35,498 nt of DNA. Source: CAYGGE01 sp966250865. GTDB lineage: Bacteria > Patescibacteriota > UBA1384 > CAYGGE01. Both the position numbers and the translations under genes were made by a program. Positions 20,961-28,630 of the stretch are shown piece by piece. Position 1 is the stretch's first letter; every line of letters begins with the position of its first letter. The stretch lies in NCBI GenBank assembly GCA_966250865.1, contig CBINIT010000009.1, positions 1 through 35,498 of the forward strand, written 5' to 3'. Under the pieces are notes generated by a model. The model did no database searches, had not been told where the DNA came from, and saw nothing but the letters and a program-made list of their open reading frames with translations.

Positions 20961-23729
20961 CTAGCAGGCCGGTGGGTAGGTGGTTTGCTTATTGCCAACG
21001 CTTACTGAAAAAGTGACGCTCCCCTTATCCCCGGGTGCAATGACGGCGATCTTCCAGATTAATTCGCTGCTGACTGCGTCGAAGCAGGGACTGGCTCCCG
21101 TTGCGCTATCGGCTACATAGGTCGTGCCGCTGGGTATGGCGTCGGTGATGATAAGGTTAGTCGCTGCTGTTTTGCCAGTGTTAGTATATTCGAGTGTGTA
21201 GGTTAGTATCTCGCCAGTGTTTGCCGTAGCTTTGTCGACCATTTTCGTAATCTGTACTGCTGCCTTCGGTGCCGGTACAGTGCCGTCAGTACGAAGCTCA
21301 ATGAGATGATTCCCGGCCGTTTGAAGTGTAGCCTTGCCTAGCCCTTGGCTGGAAACGGTGACAGGTACGCTTATAGTATTGTCGTAAAGGGTCCAATTTT
21401 TCCCAGTATCAAGATCGGCAAAGTAGAGATCGGTTTGTTGGCTGCTAGAGGTTAGGCTAACTGAGAAATTTGTACTGATAATTCGACTATGAGCGATGGT
21501 GTCAAGCTTATCGCCAAAGGGCTCTTTGGCTAGCTTAACGCCAGGCTTCGCACCAAAAAACAGCGCAGCATCATGTTCGCCTTCGCGACGGATTAGGGTG
21601 CCTTCGACTGAACCGTCGACAGACGTAATTAACGTATTCTCGAGAGGGATATTGTCATGTACCTGAATAACGTTTAAGAAAGTATTCCAATCCTCATCGT
21701 TTTGTGGCGCGATGCGCAGTTGATATTTCTTCTCTTCGGCGACAGGAATGCGTTGATTTGCCCAGAGCTGTTTTTCGTCATACTGTGTTTCGTGAAACTG
21801 TTGCGGTAACAGTGTAGTCAGCTGGACATTTTGGTTGCCCGGCGTTTTCCAGGTAAAGGCATTGGCACTTTTGACCGGGGGCTCAGGCAGATGAATAATC
21901 CACTGCTTCCTTGTAGCTGCGTTATGGATCGACAACCACTCGCCAGCATAATAGCGATTACTCGACCAGCCTGCCGGACAGTGAGCATCATTGTTTGGAC
22001 ACCCGGTGTGCTTATCCGAGTAGCCAGAAAGTGTCTTCGGGTCCTCGGCAAGCGTTCTGTCGTATACTACGATTGTATCCGACTTCTTATTTTTTGAGGG
22101 AAGATAAAAGAGACTGCGAGTCCACTCGTGCAGAAACGTTGCTGGCGGCTCCCAGTAAGGCTGTCGATAATATTGGCCGCCCAGAGAGCCGGCAATATAC
22201 GAATACTCATCGGTCGATTCTTGGGCAACGACATCTTTACTTTCGTAGGCCGCCGATAGTCCGCCAATAAGCATCGTATTAGTATACTCTCCGGTCATTG
22301 TCTGATAACCGATTGGGTGAGTAAGCGCCCATTCGCCCTTACGCCACAGCTGAAAATCGCCAAAGTAAGGTACGCCATGATCGACTCGAGGCGACTTTGG
22401 GAAATGAGCGCCAAATAGGCTATCTGCAGCGTCGCGCCCGTCATGATGAAAGAGAACGTTTTGGCCTGAAGCAAAATGACTCACCTTGAGCTTGGTTTTC
22501 CAGTCTTTATTCTCCGCATATGGATTGAAGAAGATAAAGAATGGAAGCTGTGGTTCAAGGGAGGCTGGGCTACCGATCGTTTGGTAGCCAAGTCCGTGCT
22601 TTGCTAAGTAGTCTTCGGTGAACTGCTTCATGTAAGGGCCGACTTCCGGGTCATCTTGTGTGAGACCGGAATAAATGCCAAGCATCATTACGCGATGAAA
22701 AAGCTCTGGTTCTCTTGCCTGTTCAACGTCTCCCCACTGGTAGGCTTGTGATAAGTCCGGCGTATTTTCCTGCATCTGGCCGAGAGCAAGCTGTTTGGTA
22801 AGTGCGGTAATCTCCGGAAAGTGATCGACGCCAGTTGCGGTGCGTACTGCCTCAGCGCCCGACAACAGTAATCGGGGCGTGCCTAGGTTGTAGGCGCTAC
22901 TCTCAATCCACTGTCCGCCGGCTGCTAGTTCTGTGTAGTATTTGATCGCATTCCGCATCGACGATTTAAGGTCACTCGCCGTGGCGTCGAGACCGCCAAC
23001 AGGAAGGTTGGGATTATTTGTGTGAGACTCAGCCCAAGTAGCGTTCAGCAATGTGCCGGCACGAGGATTGTCGGGTGCGGTAACAAGGTCAACAAGCGCT
23101 AGGCCAAAGTAATGCCCCACCGTTTCATCGGAGTCGCTAATTCGGGTCCCCCAAGTTCGTCCATCAACTTGGACTTTATTTAAGACCCAGTCGCTCCATT
23201 GGTTCAACTGGGCGATGTATGTTTGGCGTTGCTCGGATGTGAGCGCTGGATAGAGCCAGTCGTACATCCAAACAAAGTCGATAAAGCCTTCACGAGTAAA
23301 ATTCCGACCGTCGGCTGGTCGATAAGAAGGGTCGAGGAATGAGCCTGTTTTGCGTTGGCCGGTAGCTGGATCTGTCCAAGAGGCGGCAGTGGTGAGACGA
23401 TTCCAGGCAATGTCAGCATAACTTTTGTCGCCAGTAACCTGATAGGCAAAGGTTGCCCAGTGGCCGCTGTCACCATAGCGAGGGTTGGTGGCGGTTCTGT
23501 CGGCGTAGAGCTTAATAAGCTGCCAATAGGAATGATTCTCGTCTCGCATACGGTTCCAGATAGCTTGGCGCTCCGGAGTCCAATATACTTTTGGATTATA
23601 CCCTGTTGGTGAACTGGCTGCCTGGACGTATGAGGAGTGCTTGCCTACTGGTCCAACGCTCAAAAGTACCCCGATACTGATCGCAAGAATAACACCTATC
23701 TGTGTATTAGTGGGTCTAGTTGCTCTCAT
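20961..23729 (-). CDS. Secreted heparinase/alginate-lyase-like protein with DUF11 tail
   Basis: This protein of about 922 residues has an N-terminal signal or anchor (IGVILAISIGVLLSVGPVG). Residues about 45-400 are helix-rich in the style of the (alpha/alpha) toroid of heparinase II/III and alginate lyase proteins (GHWATFAYQVTGDKSYADIAWNRL; GFIDFVWMYDWLYPALTSEQRQTYI). Residues about 400-810 look like the beta-sandwich half of such lyases, with many aromatic and charged residues. The last 105 residues are a DUF11-type repeat (NTGEILTYTLEYTNTGKTAATNLIITDAIPSGTTYV). Known relatives cleave acidic polysaccharides by beta-elimination. I could not identify the catalytic Tyr/His pair with confidence, so the substrate is open. 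The start may be 23738 instead. Confidence 0.72.
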   Translation of the reverse strand: MRATRPTNTQIGVILAISIGVLLSVGPVGKHSSYVQAASSPTGYNPKVYWTPERQAIWNRMRDENHSYWQLIKLYADRTATNPRYGDSGHWATFAYQVTGDKSYADIAWNRLTTAASWTDPATGQRKTGSFLDPSYRPADGRNFTREGFIDFVWMYDWLYPALTSEQRQTYIAQLNQWSDWVLNKVQVDGRTWGTRISDSDETVGHYFGLALVDLVTAPDNPRAGTLLNATWAESHTNNPNLPVGGLDATASDLKSSMRNAIKYYTELAAGGQWIESSAYNLGTPRLLLSGAEAVRTATGVDHFPEITALTKQLALGQMQENTPDLSQAYQWGDVEQAREPELFHRVMMLGIYSGLTQDDPEVGPYMKQFTEDYLAKHGLGYQTIGSPASLEPQLPFFIFFNPYAENKDWKTKLKVSHFASGQNVLFHHDGRDAADSLFGAHFPKSPRVDHGVPYFGDFQLWRKGEWALTHPIGYQTMTGEYTNTMLIGGLSAAYESKDVVAQESTDEYSYIAGSLGGQYYRQPYWEPPATFLHEWTRSLFYLPSKNKKSDTIVVYDRTLAEDPKTLSGYSDKHTGCPNNDAHCPAGWSSNRYYAGEWLSIHNAATRKQWIIHLPEPPVKSANAFTWKTPGNQNVQLTTLLPQQFHETQYDEKQLWANQRIPVAEEKKYQLRIAPQNDEDWNTFLNVIQVHDNIPLENTLITSVDGSVEGTLIRREGEHDAALFFGAKPGVKLAKEPFGDKLDTIAHSRIISTNFSVSLTSSSQQTDLYFADLDTGKNWTLYDNTISVPVTVSSQGLGKATLQTAGNHLIELRTDGTVPAPKAAVQITKMVDKATANTGEILTYTLEYTNTGKTAATNLIITDAIPSGTTYVADSATGASPCFDAVSSELIWKIAVIAPGDKGSVTFSVSVGNKQTTYPPAC

Positions 23730-25359
23730 AGGCTCCAATATCGGGCTGTGTTGATTGCGGTTGCGGACGGGCGGTCCCTGTAATATCGTTTTGTACCGTA
23801 GTCAAGGGAAGTGCCCTTCCTTTGGCAAGGGACGTTGCTGTAAGACGGTAGTTATGGCTCGCCGCGTCAATGAAAACCTCAGGAAGAGTTGAGGCGATAA
23901 CTGACTGCGCTTCGTCCTGGTTTCCCCCGATATAGACGTTGTACTTGCTGTCTACACCCGAATCATAGTCAATGAGCTTGCCTCCGTCGTGGGCGATAAT
24001 ATTGTTTCGTACACTGTTCATCCCAGCGGCATCGATAATTTGCAGTGCTTGTCGAGCAGCGGCTGGGCCGTGAATCGTATTGTAGGCTACAAGAACGTTT
24101 CTGGGTCCGGCCTTGGCGGCGACCTTGGCTAGAGCAATTCCGATAAGCTGATTATTGTAGATAAGGTTATTGGCTACCGTTGCCTGCTGGACACCAAGAA
24201 GGTTTAGTCCGTTACCAGCGTTGTCATATACCTCATTGGCGATAACAGCTACTCGCTGCGAGAGACCATCACTTTGTGGGCTCGTGGTTGCCTTGGCTTG
24301 CTCTGCATTAATTTGGATGCCTGAACGAGCGTTGCCATAACTTTTATTGTTGCGTACCACTAAGTCATCACCACTCTCTGAGAGATAGATGCCGTGTGAA
24401 TTAGGGCTACCGTGAGCGATATTGTTTTGGATGGTTACCTTGTTTGATCGAGCAGTCAAGATGCACGCTCCTGGGCACTCGGCCAGCTCATTGTCTTCTA
24501 AGGTGATGTACGAACTATCGAGGACACGAATAGCATTCTCGTCATTGCGATTTGCCGTCTCGTTACCGTTTTTGTCGATGATAAAACCGTGAAGGGTGAT
24601 GCCTTTTGAGCGTTCGATAATAATATTGATGCCGAGCCGGTTGGTTTTGCCGATTATTACATCTTCTTCGGCACTTATGATGAGTGGATGACTTTTTGTT
24701 TCGGCATCGGATCGAGTAAGTCCGATATCTGCTAGGATAAAGCCTGGATAGTTACCAGGAGTGAATACGATATGCTCGGATTGATTCGGCCTAACTTTCT
24801 TAATGGCGGCTTCGATGGTTCGACATGCTTCATTTTTTGTACGGCAGCTTCGGGCGTCACTACCATCTTCTGCAATAAATAGCGTTGGCTCAGGGAGGTT
24901 TGATGCTACTGCTGGCGGAGTGTCCTCGGTTTCGGTATCGCTTGATGCAGCATTAGCGCCGATGGTCACCTGAATAACACTGCTTGCTGGCCCTTGATGG
25001 AACCGTCGATTTGCTTGGCGAGCCGCAAACACACGGTACCGATAGGTGCCTTCATCGAGATTTGTATCAAGATATGAAGTAGTAGTGAGGCTTCCTCTAT
25101 TAATGCGTTTAAACTGACAGCTGGTAGAGCTAACTTGGCAGCGCTGGACACGATAATACAGGCGGCGTGATTCCTCGAGCGGTGGCATCCAGGTTAAAGC
25201 GATACTTGTATCGTCTTGAAGAGTGGCTTGGAGCTCTCTTGGTGCTTTAGGGGCTCGGACGTCGGCAGCTGGTGTAATGCGGTCATATTTAACGATAGTA
25301 AGAGCCGCGACAAAAAGGGCAAACAGTCCTGCAAGTCCCAACCGAATAGCTTTGGCCAT
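23716..25359 (-). CDS. Secreted fibronectin III / right-handed parallel beta-helix protein
   Basis: This 547-residue protein begins with a membrane segment (LGLAGLFALFVAALTIV), then a fibronectin type III domain at about 38-132 (PRELQATLQDDTSIALTWMPPLEESRRLYYRVQR), then a beta-helix domain from about 160 to the end. The helix carries repeated N-x-h-x-x-N coils such as ITLEDNELAECPGACILTARSNKVTIQNNIAHGSPNSHGIYL, and closes with PDIGAYESN, a common ending of such proteins. Families with this fold include pectate lyases and other polysaccharide-active proteins. No lyase active site is obvious. An AAAGGAGG Shine-Dalgarno supports ATG 25359. It is the first gene of the surface operon; its stop overlaps the start of the lyase-like gene. 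Confidence 0.82.
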   Translation of the reverse strand: MAKAIRLGLAGLFALFVAALTIVKYDRITPAADVRAPKAPRELQATLQDDTSIALTWMPPLEESRRLYYRVQRCQVSSTSCQFKRINRGSLTTTSYLDTNLDEGTYRYRVFAARQANRRFHQGPASSVIQVTIGANAASSDTETEDTPPAVASNLPEPTLFIAEDGSDARSCRTKNEACRTIEAAIKKVRPNQSEHIVFTPGNYPGFILADIGLTRSDAETKSHPLIISAEEDVIIGKTNRLGINIIIERSKGITLHGFIIDKNGNETANRNDENAIRVLDSSYITLEDNELAECPGACILTARSNKVTIQNNIAHGSPNSHGIYLSESGDDLVVRNNKSYGNARSGIQINAEQAKATTSPQSDGLSQRVAVIANEVYDNAGNGLNLLGVQQATVANNLIYNNQLIGIALAKVAAKAGPRNVLVAYNTIHGPAAARQALQIIDAAGMNSVRNNIIAHDGGKLIDYDSGVDSKYNVYIGGNQDEAQSVIASTLPEVFIDAASHNYRLTATSLAKGRALPLTTVQNDITGTARPQPQSTQPDIGAYESN

Positions 25360-25461
25360 TTCCCTCCTTTAGGGCATACTGGCTAACCATGCTTTCTCCT
25401 AGTCTACTAGAGGGGTGAGCGACCTGGCAAGCAGGCAAGCGCGTAACGTATGGTGAAAGCA

Positions 25462-25490
25462 TTGTCAGCCTCATGTGAACACGCTACAGT
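25462..25490 (+). promoter_or_regulatory. Promoter of the Nudix gene
   Basis: TTGTCA (25462-25467) and TACAGT (25485-25490) are separated by 17 bases, about 55 bases before the Nudix ATG. Confidence 0.55.
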
Positions 25491-25544
25491 AAGGTCACTC
25501 GCTAAGCTGCCCTATATAAAGAAGGCGAAGAAGGTGAGGTTGCT

Positions 25545-25949
25545 ATGCAAGATTTCCGCATCGCGGTTAAGGCATTTATCGTGAAAGATGGGAAGGCTTT
25601 GCTGATCAAGCGGCGCAGTAACGATGTCCATAAGCCTGGGGAGTGGGATATCCCCGGTGGCCGACTCGACTCTGGAGAGGATCCGCGCGTAGGGGTGAAG
25701 CGTGAGGCGCTTGAGGAAGTGGGTCTTGAGATTGATATCCAATTACCAATTGATATTCACCACTTCACGCGGGACGACGGTCAGCAGATTACCATGATCA
25801 TCTTTTTGTGTCAGTTAGATTCGGGCAGCATAGAGCTTTCCGAAGAGCATAGCGAGTTTTCTTGGATTAGTGTACATACTAATCTTGATGCGTTCCCTGC
25901 CTGGCTGCATTCGGTCGTTCAGAATTATCGAACCTATATTGCGCGCTAG
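25545..25949 (+). CDS. Nudix hydrolase
   Basis: This 134-residue protein carries a complete Nudix box at residues 38-60: G-x5-E-x7-RE-x-LEE-x-G-L, seen as GRLDSGEDPRVGVK then REALEEVGL. The N-terminal beta strand (AVKAFIVKDGKALLIKR) and GEWDIPGG are typical. Nudix enzymes hydrolyse nucleoside diphosphates linked to another group; the substrate cannot be read here but could be an oxidised nucleotide, given the length. An AAGGTGAGG Shine-Dalgarno precedes the ATG. A weak hairpin (TGCCTA...TAGGCA, about 25953-25969) follows the stop. Confidence 0.93.
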   Translation: MQDFRIAVKAFIVKDGKALLIKRRSNDVHKPGEWDIPGGRLDSGEDPRVGVKREALEEVGLEIDIQLPIDIHHFTRDDGQQITMIIFLCQLDSGSIELSEEHSEFSWISVHTNLDAFPAWLHSVVQNYRTYIAR

Positions 25950-26001
25950 TCCTGCCTACGGCATAGGCAATTTGGAACACTTTAGTGTAAACTGGAGGTA
26001 C

Positions 26002-26049
26002 ATGCCACAAGGTATCTACAGCCTTGTTGGCGAGGAGGGGATATGCTGA
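26002..26049 (+). CDS. Possible 15-residue leader peptide
   Basis: An ATG with a GGAGG Shine-Dalgarno (25994-25998) opens a short frame, MPQGIYSLVGEEGIC, whose TGA at 26047-26049 overlaps the start of the following membrane-protein gene. The Shine-Dalgarno of that gene lies inside this frame. This layout permits translational coupling, but the peptide is too short to judge by sequence and may be chance. Confidence 0.3.
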   Translation: MPQGIYSLVGEEGIC

Positions 26050-26255
26050 AGAAAATACCTGAGCTGAAGAAGAAACATCAAGTACTTACTGCGGTACTTG
26101 TTGGTACATCGGTGATCGCCTTTTGGCGAGGTGTATGGGGGCTATTTGACCTCTATCTCTTCCCCAACAACCCGCCTATTTCGTTTCTTATCTCGGTTGT
26201 GATTGGCATTCTCATCTTGTGGATTACCGACTATATGGTAAAGGAGCTTATGTGA
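26043..26255 (+). CDS. Small two-helix membrane protein
   Basis: This 70-residue protein has a short basic N-terminus (MLKKIPELKKKH), a first membrane segment (VLTAVLVGTSVIAFWRGVWGLF), a DLYLFPNNPP turn and a second membrane segment (ISFLISVVIGILILWIT). The FWRGVWGL-DLYLFPNNP motif looks like a conserved small-protein family, but its function is unknown to me. The GAGGAGGGG Shine-Dalgarno is strong. Its stop overlaps the next gene's GTG start by four bases (GTGA), so the pair is translated together and may form a complex. Confidence 0.75.
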   Translation: MLKKIPELKKKHQVLTAVLVGTSVIAFWRGVWGLFDLYLFPNNPPISFLISVVIGILILWITDYMVKELM

Positions 26256-26533
26256 GCGAGGAGCGGATTAAGGCACTCGAAGAGGAAATTGGGGCAATTC
26301 GCGAACGAAACCTGCGAGTCGAAGCAGATAAAGCTTGGGAGACAAGTTTTCTTCGTATTGCGGCAATTTGTGTTATTACCTACTTTATTGCCGCTTGGGT
26401 GATGGCTACGATCGGTGTAACCAACTTTTGGCAAAGCGCCCTCATCCCAACTCTTGGCTTTTATCTTTCGGTTCAGTCTTTGCCTATACTCAAGAAATGG
26501 TGGATCCGTCAGTACGTGAAAGATCGTGAATAA
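26252..26533 (+). CDS. Small membrane protein with N-terminal coiled coil
   Basis: This 93-residue protein starts at GTG 26252 (VSEERIKALEEEIGAIRERNLRVEADKAW), an evident short coiled coil, followed by two membrane segments (FLRIAAICVITYFIAAWVMATIGV and FWQSALIPTLGFYLSVQSLPIL) and a basic end (KKWWIRQYVKDRE). The frame opens at 26219, but the GTG overlaps the preceding stop in the GTGA arrangement and has an AAGGAG Shine-Dalgarno five bases upstream. The function is unknown. Coupling with the 70-residue protein suggests joint action. Confidence 0.75.
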   Translation: MSEERIKALEEEIGAIRERNLRVEADKAWETSFLRIAAICVITYFIAAWVMATIGVTNFWQSALIPTLGFYLSVQSLPILKKWWIRQYVKDRE

Positions 26534-26542
26534 TCGAGGTGT

Positions 26543-27073
26543 GTGGTGCCGAAAGTAGTAGTTGCATCAGAAAATCCCGTGAAGCGCGAAGCGGCGAGGC
26601 AGGCCTTTCTTCGTGCATTTCCTAATCTCGAGTGGCAGTTTGATGCCCTAGCGGTTGTTTCTGGTGTTGCCGACCAGCCGATGACCAGTGAGGAGACATT
26701 GCAAGGCGCACATAACCGAGCGCAGGCTATTCGGCAGCAGATTCCTAACGCTGACTACTGGGTAGGAATCGAAGGCGGTCTTGAGGAGCGAGCTGGTGAG
26801 CTTGAGGCCTTTGCTTGGGCCGTTGTTGTTTCCCCGTCTAAAGAAGGTAAGGGAAAAACCAGTAGCTTTTTCTTGCCCGAAAAAGTAGCTCAACTGATTC
26901 GAGAGGGCAACGAGCTAGCCACGGCAACTGATATTATTTTTGAAACGACGAACGCGCGTCACTCGATTGGAGCAGTTGGCGCCCTAACACAGGGACATAT
27001 CGATCGCGCTACGTTTAACGCTGAAGCGGTGCTCATGGCTCTGATTCCTTTTCTCAATGATCAGCTGTACTAG
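26543..27073 (+). CDS. yjjX: Inosine/xanthosine triphosphatase, YjjX (DUF84) family
   Basis: This 176-residue protein follows the YjjX pattern: VVVASENPVKREAARQAF at the N-terminus, then VSGVADQPMTSEETLQGAHNRA, then ADYWVGIEGGLEERAGELEAFAWAVV and the late SIGAVGALTQGHIDR. YjjX hydrolyses non-canonical purine nucleotides such as ITP and XTP and so protects DNA and RNA. The start is GTG at 26543 or 26546; a GAGG Shine-Dalgarno lies just upstream. It follows the coiled-coil membrane protein by nine bases. With the Nudix enzyme and the two HD hydrolases it adds to a nucleotide-sanitation capability in this region. Confidence 0.85.
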   Translation: MVPKVVVASENPVKREAARQAFLRAFPNLEWQFDALAVVSGVADQPMTSEETLQGAHNRAQAIRQQIPNADYWVGIEGGLEERAGELEAFAWAVVVSPSKEGKGKTSSFFLPEKVAQLIREGNELATATDIIFETTNARHSIGAVGALTQGHIDRATFNAEAVLMALIPFLNDQLY

Positions 27074-27075
27074 TT

Positions 27076-27104
27076 TTGCATTTCGCCAACAGGTAGAGTA
27101 TAGT
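27076..27104 (+). promoter_or_regulatory. Promoter of the exported-protein operon
   Basis: TATAGT (27099-27104) is a good -10; TTGCAT (27076-27081) 17 bases upstream is a modest -35. The leader is about 36 bases and ends in AAGGAGG. Confidence 0.5.
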
Positions 27105-27146
27105 TAAAGAAAGCGTCTAAAAGACGATCTAAATCAAGGAGGTTGT

Positions 27147-27632
27147 ATGGGGTGGTCTGACGTCCCTCGAAGTAAAAAAGTTCTCATCTTGAGTTTAAGC
27201 GTATTAATTCTTGCCATTGGTTTGGCCTATTTTGGTAGTGGCGGCAGCAAGGCGCCAAGCGCCGATGTAAACACCGATAGTACCTTGCTTGATACCGGCC
27301 TAAACTCTGATGCTATTACCGTACTAATTAAGGCTACCGGTACTGACGGCACGCCGAAGCAGGCCTTTGTTGACGCCTTAGTCGATAACGATGCAAGCTG
27401 TACAGTGGATGCCGGTGAACGTGATGGGTATACTGGTGAAACCGAGGCTGACGGTACGGTTCGCATGAGCCTGCCAAGTGGCTACTACGTGCTTCGTGGT
27501 ACTGACGTTGCCTCAAGCGCTACCGGCGATGTTGCTATTGCTGTTGGTTCCGTTTCTGGTACTAGCTGCATGCAAGCCGTTCCGGTTGCCAATACTGAAG
27601 CAGTGACCATTCGTCTGTCTGAGGGCCAATAG
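27147..27632 (+). CDS. Membrane-anchored beta-sandwich protein
   Basis: This 161-residue protein has an N-terminal anchor (KVLILSLSVLILAIGLAYFG, about 11-30) and an extracellular domain in the style of carboxypeptidase-regulatory/Cna-B folds: AITVLIKATGTDGTPKQAFVDALVDNDASC, ETEADGTVRMSLPSGYYVLRG, and a final strand with a cysteine (GTSCMQAVPV) that may pair with the earlier SC. No enzyme motif is visible. It leads the operon of exported proteins and is followed after 18 bases by the next gene. Its G-Y-Y-V-L-R strand and late Cys resemble the C-termini of the next two proteins. Confidence 0.78.
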   Translation: MGWSDVPRSKKVLILSLSVLILAIGLAYFGSGGSKAPSADVNTDSTLLDTGLNSDAITVLIKATGTDGTPKQAFVDALVDNDASCTVDAGERDGYTGETEADGTVRMSLPSGYYVLRGTDVASSATGDVAIAVGSVSGTSCMQAVPVANTEAVTIRLSEGQ

Positions 27633-27650
27633 AAACATAAAGGAGCGGTT

Positions 27651-28619
27651 TTGCCTCAAGTCCAACGGTGGGGAATTTCGCTAATCGTAGGATTGTTGGT
27701 AGTATGCCAACCGCTTTTGGTATTGGCTCAAACCCTTGAGCCGTTTCAGTCTGACGGGAAGATGGCCATTGACCGTATTGCCCAGCTCGAAGTGCAGGCG
27801 ACACAGCGCATTCGCTTCCTGGTGATGCATGAAGCAGATGCCAACCAGGCAACGAACTCAGTTGGCGCCGTTCGCGCCGAAGCAGTTCGACAGATAACCG
27901 AGACCGTCAACAACTATAAGGCACGTTATGAACTACCTCTTGCAGGAGTCCTCAATATTACCGCTGATCCTCGAGCTACGGCAATTCGAGCAGCGGTTAG
28001 CCAAGTCGAATATGCTGGTCAGCAAGCAGTCCTTAAAATAGAAACTGCTATTAGTAGCGTCCCGAAACAGTCAACCGCCCAGCTTCCGCGAACTGGTAGC
28101 GTACCATTTTACCGAGCTGAGTTGCCTTCGCAGCAGGTGGCATCGGTGCTCACCCAGCAACCGCAAAATGCACCCCGTTTAACTGAGGCCTATGCTAAGA
28201 CTGGTGAACGACCGTTTATTCCACTTTCACCGAATATCGGTGGAGTGCTCTACCGATTACAGAACCCTCAAATAAAAGAACCGAAACCTGATTTTTGGAC
28301 GGCCGCTGGTGTGGCGATCGGTGGTTATCTCGGATTGCGTCACCTTTTTAACCGTCCAGGAAAAGTTCGGGTCAGCGCCTATTCTCCATACGACACATTA
28401 ACCTACACTGTCGGCATCACCGGTGATCAAGAAGCCTTAAAAGAAGTTCCCGTACCGACAAAAGGCGCTGCACCTATTGTCCAAGATCTTCGAGCTGGAC
28501 AGTATCGTGTCTTCTATAAAACACAAGGAAGCCAACAATCGCTCATTCATCCGCTTATTATCAATCCAGGTGAAGTTTGGTGTTTGCAGGTACCGCAACC
28601 ACCAATTCGATGTTACTAA
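27651..28619 (+). CDS. Exported protein with helical N-terminal and beta C-terminal domain
   Basis: This 322-residue protein starts at TTG with an AAAGGAGC Shine-Dalgarno and has a signal peptide (WGISLIVGLLVVCQPLLVLAQ). Residues about 25-150 are helical (KMAIDRIAQLEVQATQRIRFLVMHEADANQ). A Pro/Gln-rich centre leads to a hydrophobic segment (FWTAAGVAIGGYLGLRHLF) and a C-terminal beta domain (KVRVSAYSPYDTLTYTVGITGDQ ... AGQYRVFYK ... PGEVWCLQVPQPPIRCY). I know no family. It belongs to the same operon as the two large repeat-sharing proteins; the next ATG follows 11 bases after its stop. Confidence 0.75.
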   Translation: MPQVQRWGISLIVGLLVVCQPLLVLAQTLEPFQSDGKMAIDRIAQLEVQATQRIRFLVMHEADANQATNSVGAVRAEAVRQITETVNNYKARYELPLAGVLNITADPRATAIRAAVSQVEYAGQQAVLKIETAISSVPKQSTAQLPRTGSVPFYRAELPSQQVASVLTQQPQNAPRLTEAYAKTGERPFIPLSPNIGGVLYRLQNPQIKEPKPDFWTAAGVAIGGYLGLRHLFNRPGKVRVSAYSPYDTLTYTVGITGDQEALKEVPVPTKGAAPIVQDLRAGQYRVFYKTQGSQQSLIHPLIINPGEVWCLQVPQPPIRCY

Positions 28620-28630
28620 GGCAGGGGACT

